From positions 4,960,001 through 5,024,000 of the forward strand of contig NC_089429.1 of the NCBI RefSeq assembly GCF_026210795.1: DNA of 64,000 nt, read 5' to 3'. Within the stretch, counting starts at the first letter, position 1. Each line of letters begins with the position of its first letter. The notes under the pieces are model-generated. The model saw only the letters and a program-made list of their open reading frames with translations, ran no database searches and was not told where the DNA came from. Below, piece by piece: positions 1 through 9,900 of this stretch. The position numbers and the translations under genes were made by a program. Source of the DNA: Rhizophagus irregularis. Its lineage: Eukaryota; Glomeromycota; Glomeromycetes; Glomerales; Glomeraceae.

Positions 1-2429
1 AACCTTATCGTATATGCCTCAACATTTTCATTTACTCCTTGTGTTATTTTCCTTAGTTCTAACATTTTCCTTTTTCTAACATCTTCCCTGGTAAATCTTT
101 GTTTAACCCTATGTTTTAAATCATTATCATTATCGTTATCTTGCCAATTTACCAAATGACCATTGTTTGCTTCCTTCTTTTCATTATACCATTGTGCTGC
201 TGCACCTTTCAAACAGGTAGCTGCCATTGCTGCTTGTCTAGCTCCATTTACTCCTGCTGCTTTTCCTATAGCAGTAAATGCTGTTTCGAATTGTCTTACC
301 CAATCATTAACATCTTCTTCTTCCTTTCCGTAAAAATGTGGTAAACTGATTATTCCTCCAGCTGCATTTCCTGCATCTTCAATTGCGTTAGCTACTGGAT
401 TGGCTTGGATTAATCCAGCCCAATTGTTCCCTATATCATGTCCCCATACTGCTTGTAAAGCTGCTCTAACATCTTCCCTTACTTCAGCTCTTGTTGCTCC
501 CATAATTATTGGTACTATTGGTGGAACTGGTGGTATCGGTGGTATTAAAGGTGTTTCAAATAAATTTTCTATATTATAATCGGATATTTCGCTTTTATCC
601 TCAGAATTTGATTCTGAACTTTCACTTGAGTCGAAACCAGGTCTATTTATAATGTTTTCTTCATAAGGTTCTTCAAAATTTTCATTGTTATCAGTATCAT
701 TTGGATTTAAAATTTCTCCATCTTTTCCAGATCCATCCAATTCTTTTTCAAATCCATCAGATTTTTCATTATCAGATTCATTTCCGCTGCTTTCACTATC
801 CTCAATTCTAGCTTGCTGTTTTAGAAATTTATCTAATATCCGCCTTAAATTTTTCTCCATTTCATTTTTATTTCCTTGGAATATTTTAATAAATTCTTGA
901 TCCAATATTTCTCCATCAGTATATCCCATACTGATTAACCTCAATAACTCTCCACTAGTTATTTCTATTTTATTATCGTCACATATTTGTTTTAATCTTT
1001 TAATCCTGATATCAATTTCATTTCCGTCATTTTCACAATCCCTACACTTGGTTTTTCCTTCGTCAAATTTATTGTTTATCCATCTTATTCCACATTCATC
1101 ACAAAATGTGGTATTTTCATTTATCCATTCATATAATTTTTTCCTTAATTCTTTGTTATCTGAATCAATTTCCTGGAAATATTTTTCCATAAATTCCGTT
1201 GTTAATATTACACTATTGCTTATCCTGAATTCTCTCATTCTTTCTATTTCTGACATATTTAATTCGTATCCCAGTTTTTCTAAGTCATCCTTTAATTCTG
1301 ATAATTCTTTTTGTTCACAAATTTTACATTGTCCAATATCTGCTATCATATCAGGTAACTTTCTATTTCTACAACTTCCACATCTTAATGTTTCTTTTGT
1401 TAACCATTCATTTATTTCATCTTTTAATTTTTCATCACTTAGTCCCATTAATTCGAAAAATGTACCTAAAAAGTCTTCTGTTAATATCAATTCTATCCTT
1501 ATCCCTAGGTCCCACATTCTTTGTATATCTTTGTCAGTGAACCTTCCACCCATTTCTTCAATTTTTCTTTTTAATAATTCCACTGTCCATTCGACATTGT
1601 CCTCTATTTTTACTTCATAATGTATACTACCATCACTGTATTCTAATTCATAACTTTCAGGACTATCACTTTCTGGGTCCTCGGGTTCTCTTGTAAATTG
1701 TTTGGTGTCAATAAATCTTTGTCTTACTTTTGATACATATCTCTTCCATGTATTCTCTCCTTCTTGAGTGAATACATCACATCTATTCTGATATTCTATC
1801 TGGATTAATAATTCATTTACCTCTGTCCACAACAGATTTTCTGTTTCTTCATATAATAAATCCCTGAATAACTTTATTGTTAACTTCTTAACATGTATTG
1901 CTTTCATTTCATTTTCCAATATCGTGTTGTACCAATCCCAAAACTTTTGAAATCTATTTTCAACATCCCAATCTTCTAAAATGTATCCATGTTCCATTAT
2001 TTCTGGACATCCGATTAACCGATCAAATACTTCATTTTCTAAGTCTCCTTCAATACAGTCCCTTACAATTACTACTATTATTATTCTCAATCCTTTTTCT
2101 TTCATTTTCGGTTGTTGTCTGTACCTTATTGATTCAATTATTCTATCTACTATATTCCTACATTTTCCTTTATGTATTGTGTCCTCCCTTTCTCTATTGT
2201 CCATACTTAATAAATTCAATAATTCTTTATGTGTCACATTATTGTACATTAGTATTGTATCCTCAAATTTAAATAAAGCATCCCAAAATTTCTTGAATGC
2301 TGTTGATACTTCTCTTTCTATTGGATTACATATCTCACATGCTAAGCATTCCTCTGGTTCTATCACTCCTAGGTCATGTTCTTGTTTATGGTTTATATAT
2401 CCAGCGTTCCAAACATGGTACCATTCCAT
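1..2429 (-). CDS. Gag-like polyprotein of an LTR retrotransposon (3' end beyond window)
   Basis: The frame is open without a stop from an ATG at 2429 to the left edge, at least 809 codons, so the C-terminus is missing. The last ~120 visible residues look like a retrotransposon Gag core: a W-V-R-Q-F-E block, then L-K-G-A-A-A-Q-W-Y, then a T-Q-G-V-N-E-N-V-E-A-Y stretch before the edge. Upstream lie a proline-rich linker (about residue 635), a Ser/Asp/Glu-rich acidic segment, and three Cys clusters: near residues 27-34, at 350-372 (CxxC...CxxC) and at 442-464 (CxxC...CxxC). The long N-terminal part is unusual for Gag; it may be a family-specific extension or a captured host segment. It should package element RNA into virus-like particles. 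Start chosen as the first ATG after the upstream stop. The Gag call is firm; the exact start is less so. Confidence 0.8.
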   Translation of the reverse strand, partial: MEWYHVWNAGYINHKQEHDLGVIEPEECLACEICNPIEREVSTAFKKFWDALFKFEDTILMYNNVTHKELLNLLSMDNREREDTIHKGKCRNIVDRIIESIRYRQQPKMKEKGLRIIIVVIVRDCIEGDLENEVFDRLIGCPEIMEHGYILEDWDVENRFQKFWDWYNTILENEMKAIHVKKLTIKLFRDLLYEETENLLWTEVNELLIQIEYQNRCDVFTQEGENTWKRYVSKVRQRFIDTKQFTREPEDPESDSPESYELEYSDGSIHYEVKIEDNVEWTVELLKRKIEEMGGRFTDKDIQRMWDLGIRIELILTEDFLGTFFELMGLSDEKLKDEINEWLTKETLRCGSCRNRKLPDMIADIGQCKICEQKELSELKDDLEKLGYELNMSEIERMREFRISNSVILTTEFMEKYFQEIDSDNKELRKKLYEWINENTTFCDECGIRWINNKFDEGKTKCRDCENDGNEIDIRIKRLKQICDDNKIEITSGELLRLISMGYTDGEILDQEFIKIFQGNKNEMEKNLRRILDKFLKQQARIEDSESSGNESDNEKSDGFEKELDGSGKDGEILNPNDTDNNENFEEPYEENIINRPGFDSSESSESNSEDKSEISDYNIENLFETPLIPPIPPVPPIVPIIMGATRAEVREDVRAALQAVWGHDIGNNWAGLIQANPVANAIEDAGNAAGGIISLPHFYGKEEEDVNDWVRQFETAFTAIGKAAGVNGARQAAMAATCLKGAAAQWYNEKKEANNGHLVNWQDNDNDNDLKHRVKQRFTREDVRKRKMLELRKITQGVNENVEAYTIR

Positions 2430-2789
2430 TTTTAATAAAATTCTCTGAAAATTTTCACATCTTTTACTTTTTATCCTTCTTTTATATTTTATTTGACCTA
2501 TACTGGGCTTGCCTTTACCTCATTTGTTCATTACTGAGTATGGTAGTTTACAGGTTTGTACAAATAAATTTATATTCCATAAAATTTTCCATCCTACGGT
2601 TGGAATGTGAATCCATATTTAATTTGTCCAATTATTTGTTGTATTTCCAAGACTGATGTATCTTTCTACGGTGTCAACAATTCATTTAATAAGTGGGAGA
2701 TTCAAATCTCCCTCCTATATCTATATTTTATTTCCTTTAATTCATCCTTAACTTTTGTATATTTGTCCAGCAAATATTATTTTAATTTT

Positions 2790-4184
2790 TGTTAACGTTA
2801 ATCATGATTTTCTTGGGTACCCTCGCACGGAATTCCTTTGAGATCCTTCCTGGACCTATTCCCAATTGATCACACAGAATACCTCAATTGAGTTCACACA
2901 GAATCACACAGAATCACACAGAATCACACAGTATTAACCCCGCCATCTTAATTTATAGTGTCGGCTCTGGGTACACTTTTATATTATCCCCGCCATCTTA
3001 ATTTATAGTGTCAGCTCTGGGTACACTTAGTATGATCAAAGTTCATACAAGACTTAATCTTAATCCTCTCATTCAATTATTTACAATATTTTTATTCAAA
3101 ACCCCTTCTAACTTGATTAGCCTCGCATTTCCCTTGATAATCAATTACTGCCATGCATATTTGATTCATATGCATGGAAATTATTGTAATAATAATTTTT
3201 CATTGACATATCAGCCGGTGGTCAAGTTAGATCAAAAATTATAATTTTTGAACATTATTTCTTCATACATTTATGGTCATACTTACCCAAATTAATACTT
3301 TTTATATTGGTAACCAATATTTTTACGTATTCTTTCGAATATTTGACTTTATTTTATTAAAATCTGACATTAATACCTTAAATTCTTTTTAACCAAAACT
3401 TAGAACTTTTAATTTTATAATTCTTTAACTTTGTTGATCCTTTATTTGTAACTTCTAATGATCACGTGGAGATGATCACTTTCTTTTCTCGGAGATCCTG
3501 TACTAATAACCTGTAGTGATCATATGAGGATGATCACTTTTCCTTTCTCGGAGCATGCACCACTTGTAAGACCTAAGCCCGTGATAAATCACGTTGCCAC
3601 CTTAGGTATTAACAAAATATCTCTTTATTAATAATATAAATAAATACAATAATATGCTTGGTTTAATAACATTAAATAACAAATAAATAATTCATCATCG
3701 ATATTTGTTCAAGAATGTCCTTCTCCAAAGGTGATCTTCATGCCCTTTTATAATTGTTTTTGTGTAACCAAATTCATAATTTTGATTCATGGATTTAAAT
3801 TATCAAAGTATTTCCATGATTTTAAAGTATTTCCATTATCTTAACTCTGTATCCATCTGATCGTCATTAACTCCTGAATTATGATTTATAATACTAACGT
3901 CATGATCAGCAATTTAGTCATTTGACACCTCAGATCACTTGACTTCATTTAATTTAGCATCTTTCGGACCTTTATTTATCCTTAAATCTCGTGACTAATA
4001 GTTTAATGTCATCTCGGACCAATTATCCTTGAATCACCTGCTCAATAGTTTAACGACTTTTCGGTCTAATTATCCTGATTCTCATGACTAATAGTTTAAC
4101 GACTTTTCGGTCTAATTATTAATACAACTAAAAATAAATTAAAATTTCTATACACTAAGATTAAATGTAATACTGCGCCTCACA
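2790..4184 (-). mobile_element. 5' LTR of the retrotransposon (boundaries approximate)
   Basis: This non-coding block lies upstream of the Gag frame. Read on the minus strand it begins TGTGAGGCGCAGTATTAC (at 4184) and may end ...TTAACA (at 2790), giving TG...CA ends. A diverged plus-strand copy of its first part is found at about 26.4-26.8 kb, which supports the start and its repetitive nature. Internal repeats include a 41-base duplication (2938-2978, 2988-3028), TCACACAGAA units (2893-2930), paired GATGATCACTTT...TCTCGGAG blocks (~3470 and ~3530) and TAGTTTAACGACTTTTCGG units (4030-4120). No convincing tRNA primer site follows, so the inner boundary is uncertain. Confidence 0.5.
2893..3028. 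repeat. Short tandem repeats inside the LTR
   Basis: A run of ten-base TCACACAGAA units (2893-2930) is followed by two copies of a 41-base unit starting CCCCGCCATCTTA at 2938 and 2988, differing by one base. Such units often sit in the transcribed part of LTRs and vary in number between copies. Confidence 0.85.
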
Positions 4185-4272
4185 ATTAATAAATTTACTA
4201 TGTATACTACGGCATTACAACGTCCAAACATTTCCTTTTTTCACAAAACTTAATAGTGCGACATGATACAAA

Positions 4273-4280
4273 TATAAATA
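4273..4280 (+). promoter_or_regulatory. TATA box of the first BTB-SPRY gene
   Basis: TATAAATA lies 65-72 bases before the ATG at 4345, inside a promoter segment (about 4195-4344) that is also found upstream of the second BTB-SPRY gene (about 7095-7486). The A/T-rich leader up to the ATG is shared in style by all five copies. Confidence 0.55.
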
Positions 4281-4344
4281 GCGCATTTTTAAAGCCAAAA
4301 ATAGGTTTTTTTTTATTTTTTAGAAAAAAAATTTTTTCTGAAAA

Positions 4345-5748
4345 ATGACGAGAGGGTATTCATTGGAACAAGATTTAAGATTACTAATAAATAATCCAAA
4401 ATATAGTGATATAGAAATCTTATGCGAAGATGGAAAGAAATTACATTGCTGTAGAGCAATTTTAGCAGCAAGGTCCGAAGTATTTGATAGACTACTTTAT
4501 AATGGGATGAAGGAAACTTATGAAAACCAAATTTCTTTTCCAAAAATTAATTCTGCTGGAATGGAAATTATATTAGAATATATTTATACAGGGTCAGTTA
4601 AAGGAGAATCTTTAACAAAAGATAATACAGTTGAAGCTTTTTACGCTGCAAATTATTTTCAATTAACCGACCTTCAGGATTTTATTACAAAAACGTTTAA
4701 GAATACTAATTTATCAAAAAATTATTCACCAGAATTATTATCAAAAGTTTCAGAAAAAATGCCATTAACAGAAGATAACATTTTGCTTAATTTATTGGTT
4801 GAAGCAGTAGCAATTATACCATTAAATAATATCGAATTTGGTCGATTATCTATTGCCGGTCTTAAATATCTTTTATCTATTACTCATGAAAAAGAAATAC
4901 CATTTGCAACCAGGGAGTATGAAGTTTTTCGATATAGTGCAATTCTAGCAGCAAAACAAGTCTCAAATGATGCATATGAATCCATTATGGAACGGTTGCC
5001 AGTTTTAGATCAAGTAGAGAATACAATTAAAGTAGAAAATAAATTTATTACATATCGTCAAAAAGTTGCTAAAGAAATGGAACCTTTGGTTAAGTATATT
5101 GATTTTAAGCGAATCAAAGGCCAGATATTAGTTAATTTCATTGAACCACTAGAAATCATTCCAGCTGAAATAATTTTAGGTATTTATCGAAATGTAGTGT
5201 CATTAAATAGTTTAAATTTTAATGATATCCGTGGGAAACCACATATAATTAATGAAATCGACTATGTTTGGGATGAAACAGCATGTGGATCACGACTTAT
5301 TATTGAGGATAATGGAAAAGTTGTTCGTGCACCAAATAATCTTAACTCATATCAAAGTGTTAGAGCTAAAATGTTATTAGAAAATAAAGGTATTTTTAAA
5401 TGGGATGTTGTTATTGAGAAAGGTTATAATTATGCCTGGGTAGGAGTATGTGCATCAGAAAATTTTAATTCTGAAGTTTATGCAGGAAGCCAACCTACCG
5501 GATGGGTATTAGGTTCCGGTGGTTATTGTCGTAATTTTGGTAAGACAGTATATTATTGTCCGCCATTTGGTGATAGCACAAAAGTTACTGTTCATTTAGA
5601 TATGAATAAAAGAACTTGTGCTTTTACAGTCAATGGCACAAAGTATCGGGAGGTATCAGAATGGAATAATTTGCCATCAAAACTTTATCCAGTAGTATCA
5701 ATATATCATCTTGATCGCTTTCGAATTCAATCACATAAAGAAAATTAG
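4345..5748 (+). CDS. BTB/POZ-BACK-SPRY domain protein, copy 1
   Basis: Single-exon gene of 467 residues. Residues ~10-115 form a BTB/POZ domain (Y-S-D-I-E-I-L strand, then R-A-I-L-A-A-R-S-E-V-F-D and the L-E-Y-I-Y-T-G motif). A BACK-like helical part follows to ~230, and a SPRY domain fills the C-terminus (W309, G-V-C-A-S-E-N, G-W-V-L-G-S, C-A-F-T-V-N-G). In this class BTB usually binds Cullin-3 or dimerises and SPRY binds a target, so a substrate adaptor for ubiquitin ligation is the likely role; that is inference. Many glomeromycete BTB proteins end in TLDc; these end in SPRY. The ATG starts the conserved M-T-R-G-Y-S-L-E-Q-D opening. The gene lies directly downstream of the LTR block. Confidence 0.88.
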   Translation: MTRGYSLEQDLRLLINNPKYSDIEILCEDGKKLHCCRAILAARSEVFDRLLYNGMKETYENQISFPKINSAGMEIILEYIYTGSVKGESLTKDNTVEAFYAANYFQLTDLQDFITKTFKNTNLSKNYSPELLSKVSEKMPLTEDNILLNLLVEAVAIIPLNNIEFGRLSIAGLKYLLSITHEKEIPFATREYEVFRYSAILAAKQVSNDAYESIMERLPVLDQVENTIKVENKFITYRQKVAKEMEPLVKYIDFKRIKGQILVNFIEPLEIIPAEIILGIYRNVVSLNSLNFNDIRGKPHIINEIDYVWDETACGSRLIIEDNGKVVRAPNNLNSYQSVRAKMLLENKGIFKWDVVIEKGYNYAWVGVCASENFNSEVYAGSQPTGWVLGSGGYCRNFGKTVYYCPPFGDSTKVTVHLDMNKRTCAFTVNGTKYREVSEWNNLPSKLYPVVSIYHLDRFRIQSHKEN

Positions 5749-6095
5749 ACTAGACTAGCCAGAATGCTTAGTAAAAATTGTATGATTCGAAAATGTACCA
5801 CATATCAAATATTGAAAAATAGTTGTTATAATAAGAAAATAAATTTTTAAGTCTCATTTACTATGTAATATAAATATTCAAAGATTGTGAGCAAGTATAG
5901 CTATTAAATCATGCATAAGAAGTCGTAACATAAATTTATTATTAAAAAAAAAGAATCAATATAAATATGGTTGAAGGCGCAGAAAAAATTATTATCCTTT
6001 TCTAATACAACTTGGTGCTATACAGTATGGAATATACAGTAAAAATGGAATCATTGATAAAAGTATTTTTATTCTCGAAAAATAAAAAATTAAAA
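5749..6095. other. Intergenic, no gene seen
   Basis: AT-rich sequence downstream of BTB-SPRY copy 1. I see no coding pattern or RNA gene. Confidence 0.6.
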
Positions 6096-6680
6096 AAATG
6101 ACAAGTGGAACAAAATTTAAGATTATTAATCCAAACATTTAATAAAGTGTCAGTGAAATTTTTTGCGTAGGTAAAAAGGAATTACATGATTGTAGTGCAT
6201 ATAGATTTTTTAACAATCCATTATATCATTTATTGGTAAGAACTTTTAATTTTAAAAATATTCTCTTATCATCGATATAAAGTAACGATATTAAAATATT
6301 ACATAGTATACTTACATAAATTGCTTCATGTACTTCAAAAAATATTGTAGCATTAGAGACAATATGTAAATCAAAGTGTAGCAGTATGGAAACTTTATGT
6401 GGAAAGTAATTTCCAGTTACGGTACACTTGTTATAGTACGTTTATACGGAACCAAATAAAGAAATTCTTCAACAAAAGATACTTTATTTAATTGGATAAT
6501 CGCTACTGTATTGCTTAAACCAATAAGAATGATAATGTTGAATGTCCAGAATATGAAACATATAAAACTCTTATGGAACAGTTCGTCTTAGACCAAATAA
6601 GTAACTCAACCAAAATGCCAAAATAGAATTTTAAGTAAATAAACTTCAGATCTGATTATATTTGGGAGGGCATCTTAGTA
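6096..6680 (+). pseudogene. Heavily decayed BTB-SPRY copy
   Basis: It begins with an ATG and a leader resembling the intact copies, then keeps scattered matches in the right order: the N-terminal L-R-L-L-I-N-N-P block, the Y-T-G-S-V-K-E-E-S-L-T-K-D region (~6455-6485), the Y-E-S-L-M-E-R-L-P block (~6555-6600) and a D-Y-I-W-E piece (~6655-6670). Internal deletions, frameshifts and stops remove any reading frame. It lies between the two intact plus-strand genes in the same orientation, so it is a dead tandem copy. Confidence 0.75.
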
Positions 6681-6733
6681 AAGATGACGGCAAAATTCTT
6701 TCATTTTTATGTAGCTTTTTTTATCATCATGTA

Positions 6734-7029
6734 TGGTGGATTTATGAAAACCCTAAGTTTGTCCGTCATGTCAAATTAAATGAATATTTGACAGTATTTT
6801 AGTCACCAAATTTCCAAATTTATTAGAGAACAGTCAAAAATGTGCCCCAAAAAATTTCTTTGTACCCCAAATCTTGCGTCTAACCAATTTTCCCACCGAT
6901 CTAACCAATTTTTCCAGTGTTAAAGGCGCGTCGTTATTTGACATTCTTTAGGGAAAAAGCTTATTGATACTGTACTATTTAATTCCCGAGGGCACAGCAG
7001 GGGTTTTACCAAATTTCATAAATCCGCCA
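6734..7029. mobile_element. Possible MITE with 16-base terminal inverted repeats
   Basis: TGGTGGATTTATGAAA at 6734-6749 is the inverse, with one mismatch, of the sequence ending at 7029 (TGGCGGATTTATGAAA read on the minus strand). The span is 296 bases without a coding frame. ATGTA occurs at or near both ends, but a clean target duplication is not certain. Confidence 0.4.
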
Positions 7030-7164
7030 CAATGTACTACTAAGTGATAATGAAATCTTTATAAACATATCAGTACTAGAAAATCATGCATTATAAATGA
7101 TATACTTGCTGTACGCCCAAACATTTTCTTTTTTTCATAAAGCTTTAATTAGTACAAACCTAAA

Positions 7165-7371
7165 TAATAGCGGGTGTTACGATAACATGTAGTGTATGGA
7201 TACCTATGTATGTAGGGTATGCAAAATTTCACACGCGTTCCATACAGATCTACATTTATTGTTTATTACCAAATAAGGAAAGGCCTAGACCGTTCTATTC
7301 TGTAACACGTATGGTCACGTGATACTTTTATATGTGATGTTTAGCCATACCCTACATACATAGTAATAGCG
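7165..7371. mobile_element. Insertion in the promoter of BTB-SPRY copy 2, flanked by an 8-base repeat
   Basis: TAATAGCG at 7165-7172 and 7364-7371 flanks 191 bases that are absent from the matching promoter of copy 1, where one TAAATAGCGC follows the TATA box. Within the insert an exact 18-base inverted repeat, CTATGTATGTAGGGTATG, lies at 7204-7221 and, inverted, at 7346-7363, so its right arm abuts the right flank. The left arm starts 31 bases inside, so either the left end is composite or the flank repeat is partly chance. It resembles a small non-autonomous DNA transposon. Confidence 0.6.
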
Positions 7372-7450
7372 CACCTTTAAATCCAAAAATCCAAAAATTA
7401 GGATTCTTTATTTTTTTTAAAAAAAAATTTTTCTTAAAAAGTTTTCCTAT

Positions 7451-7474
7451 AAAAAAAAAAAAAAAAAAAAAAAA
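7451..7474 (+). repeat. A24 tract in the leader of BTB-SPRY copy 2
   Basis: Twenty-four consecutive A residues end 12 bases before the ATG. The other copies have shorter A or T runs at the same place, so the tract is probably slippage in an A-rich leader. Confidence 0.9.
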
Positions 7475-7486
7475 TTTTCCTGAAAA

Positions 7487-8878
7487 ATGACGAGAGGATA
7501 TTCATTGGAACAAGATTTAAGATTATTAATAAATAATCCAAAATATAGTGATATAGAAATCTTATGCGAAGATGAAAAAAAATTATACGGTTGTAGAGCA
7601 ATTTTAGCAGCAAGATCCGAAGTATTCGATAGATTACTTTATAATGGAATGAAGGAAACTTATGAAAACCAAATTTCTTTTCCAAAGATTAAATCCACTG
7701 GAATGGAAATTATACTAGAATATACTTATACAGGATCAGTTAAAGAAGAATCTTTAACAAAAGATAATACCGTTGAAGCTTTTTACGCTGCTGATTATTT
7801 TCAATTGTCCGACCTTCAGGATTTTATTACAAAAACGGTTAAGAATACTAATTTATCAAAAAAATATTCACCGGAACTACTAACAAAAGTTTCAGAAAAA
7901 ATGCCATCAACAGAAGATAACATTTTGCTTAATTTATTGGTTGAAGCGGTAGCAATTATACCATTAAATAATATTGAATTTGGTCGATTATCTATTGCCG
8001 GTCTTAAATATCTTTTATCTATTACTCATGAAAAAAAAATATCCTTTGCAACCAGGGAGTATGAAGTTTTTCGATATAGTGCAATTCTAGCAGCAAAACA
8101 AGTCTCAAATGATGCATATGAATCCCTTATGCAACGGTTGCCGACTTTAGATCAAATAGAGAATACAATTATTAAAGCTGAGAATAAATTTATTACGGAT
8201 CGTCAAAAAGTTGCTAAAGAAATGGAACCTTTAGCTAAATATATTGATTTTAAGCTAATCAAAGGTCAGGTATTAGTTAATTTCATTGAGCCATTAGAAA
8301 TTATCCCGGTTGAAATGATTTTAGGCGTTTATCGAAATATAGCGTTATTAAATAGTATGAATTTTAATGATATTCGTGGGATAGACTATATTTGGGATGA
8401 AACAGCATGTGGATCACAACTTATTATTGAGGATAACGGAAAAATTGTACGTCCTACAGATCATCTTATTGTATATCAAAGTGTTAGATCTAAAATGTTA
8501 TTAGAAAATAAGGGTATTTTTGAATGGGATGTTATTATTGAGAAAGGTTGTAATTATGCTTTTGTTGGAGTATGTGCATCAGAGAATTTTAATTATGAAT
8601 CTTGTGCAAGAGATCAGTCAACTGGATGGGTATTAGGTTCTAGTGGTAATTGTTTTAATTCTAGTAAAGGAATAGAGTACTGTCCTTCGTTTGGTGATAG
8701 AACAATAGTTACTATTCATTTAGATATGAATAAAAGAACTTGTGCTTTTACGGTCAATGGCACAAGGTTTCGGGAGGTATCAGAATGGAATAATTTACCG
8801 TCAAAACTTTATCCAGTAGTATCAATATGTCATCTTGGTCGCTTTCGAATTCAACCTCATCAAAAAAATTATGTTTAG
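7487..8878 (+). CDS. BTB/POZ-BACK-SPRY domain protein, copy 2
   Basis: Single exon, 463 residues, very similar to copy 1 in the BTB and BACK parts. The same opening M-T-R-G-Y-S-L-E-Q-D, R-A-I-L-A-A-R-S-E-V-F-D and Y-T-Y-T-G-S-V-K-E-E-S are present. The linker before the SPRY tryptophan is shorter than in copy 1 (R-G-I-D-Y-I-W-D), and the stretch between G-W-V-L-G-S and Y-C-P-S-F reads quite differently (N-C-F-N-S-S-K-G-I-E). Probable Cullin-3 adaptor, as inferred for copy 1. Its promoter carries an insertion at 7173-7363 that separates the ancestral TATA region from the leader, so its expression may differ. Confidence 0.88.
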   Translation: MTRGYSLEQDLRLLINNPKYSDIEILCEDEKKLYGCRAILAARSEVFDRLLYNGMKETYENQISFPKIKSTGMEIILEYTYTGSVKEESLTKDNTVEAFYAADYFQLSDLQDFITKTVKNTNLSKKYSPELLTKVSEKMPSTEDNILLNLLVEAVAIIPLNNIEFGRLSIAGLKYLLSITHEKKISFATREYEVFRYSAILAAKQVSNDAYESLMQRLPTLDQIENTIIKAENKFITDRQKVAKEMEPLAKYIDFKLIKGQVLVNFIEPLEIIPVEMILGVYRNIALLNSMNFNDIRGIDYIWDETACGSQLIIEDNGKIVRPTDHLIVYQSVRSKMLLENKGIFEWDVIIEKGCNYAFVGVCASENFNYESCARDQSTGWVLGSSGNCFNSSKGIEYCPSFGDRTIVTIHLDMNKRTCAFTVNGTRFREVSEWNNLPSKLYPVVSICHLGRFRIQPHQKNYV

Positions 8879-9227
8879 TATAAAAATTATTAACATGAAT
8901 TTTTTGTATAATATATAGTATGTATTCTTTTTTATTGAAAATAAATAATTTATTTAACAAGAATATGTATATTAATTGGGATACTAACCCGTGAAATAGA
9001 TTATTTAGTTTTTTTACGTCAAAATTACTAATTTACCACAATGATAAAATACTTCATTCTAAACAGACAGTAATATAGGCCTGTTGAAACAGGAAGGTTG
9101 TTTTTCGTTAATCACGTAATTTTAAATGAAATATCATATTTTAGTTGCATGGTGCGAGAGCTTTTGAGCAAACTTTCTATTATCTGATTAAAACAATTAT
9201 GAAGGTGCGTCTGAAATTGAAGATTGG

Positions 9228-9382
9228 TAATTTTTTGAATACAATTTTAGTGGTAAAACAAGCCTCTAATGATGCATATAAAATTCTTATGAAACGGTCG
9301 ATAAACTTAAAACGAAATAGAATTCAATCAAGTAGAAAATAAATTTATTACCGGTCATCAAAAAGTCGATAAAGAAATAGTT
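9228..9382 (+). pseudogene. BTB-SPRY fragment (central part)
   Basis: This fragment matches the A-K-Q-V-S-N-D-A-Y-E-S-L-M-E-R-L-P block and the following V-E-N-K-F-I-T-D-R-Q-K-V-A-K-E segment of the intact genes, with frameshifts. The rest of the gene is missing nearby. Confidence 0.7.
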
Positions 9383-9699
9383 ATACATGCAAAAATGCAA
9401 AATGTACTTAGTATTTACCTGTAAATCGACAAAATTGTTATAAAAACTAAATGTAAGAAAAGAATAATTTAAATAAACACGAACTGAATTGCTGATCCAT
9501 CATAAAGTACTTGATTTCCAAAAAATTTTTATACAATATTCTTAATAATTTCGTTTAACATTTGTTATTATAAATGTCCTATTCAGTTTCGTTTGTAAAC
9601 ATAATTTTACATATATAGACTAATTCTGTTTAAGAGGTCAAAATGAAGATTGATATTAAATACTAGTTTAAATACTACTTTAGACTAAACTTATATAGA

Positions 9700-9900
9700 T
9701 TAATTCTACTGGAACAGAAATCATATTAAAAATGCTTATATTGGATCGGGCAGAGAATCTTTAACAAGTTTTTTCACACTTCAATCCTTCAAGATTTTAT
9801 TATTGAAACAATTAATTAAGAATAGTAATTGTTTATTGGAATCACTGTTTGAAGACATACTTGCATTAATAATATTACTTGTAAAAACAAGGAAGTATAA
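9700..9900 (+). pseudogene. BTB-SPRY fragment (end of BTB domain)
   Basis: It keeps remnants of I-N-S-T-G-T-E-I-I-L, the Y-I-G-S-G-R-E-S-L-T segment and L-Q-D-F-I-I, with deletions and stops. Its order relative to the 9228 fragment is reversed compared with a normal gene, so the two come from different copies or a rearrangement. Confidence 0.6.

Noticed and set aside
141-2795. Several plus-strand open frames at the left edge
   Set aside because: They lie antisense to the long minus-strand Gag frame and have Phe/Ser/Leu-rich low-complexity products typical of shadows.
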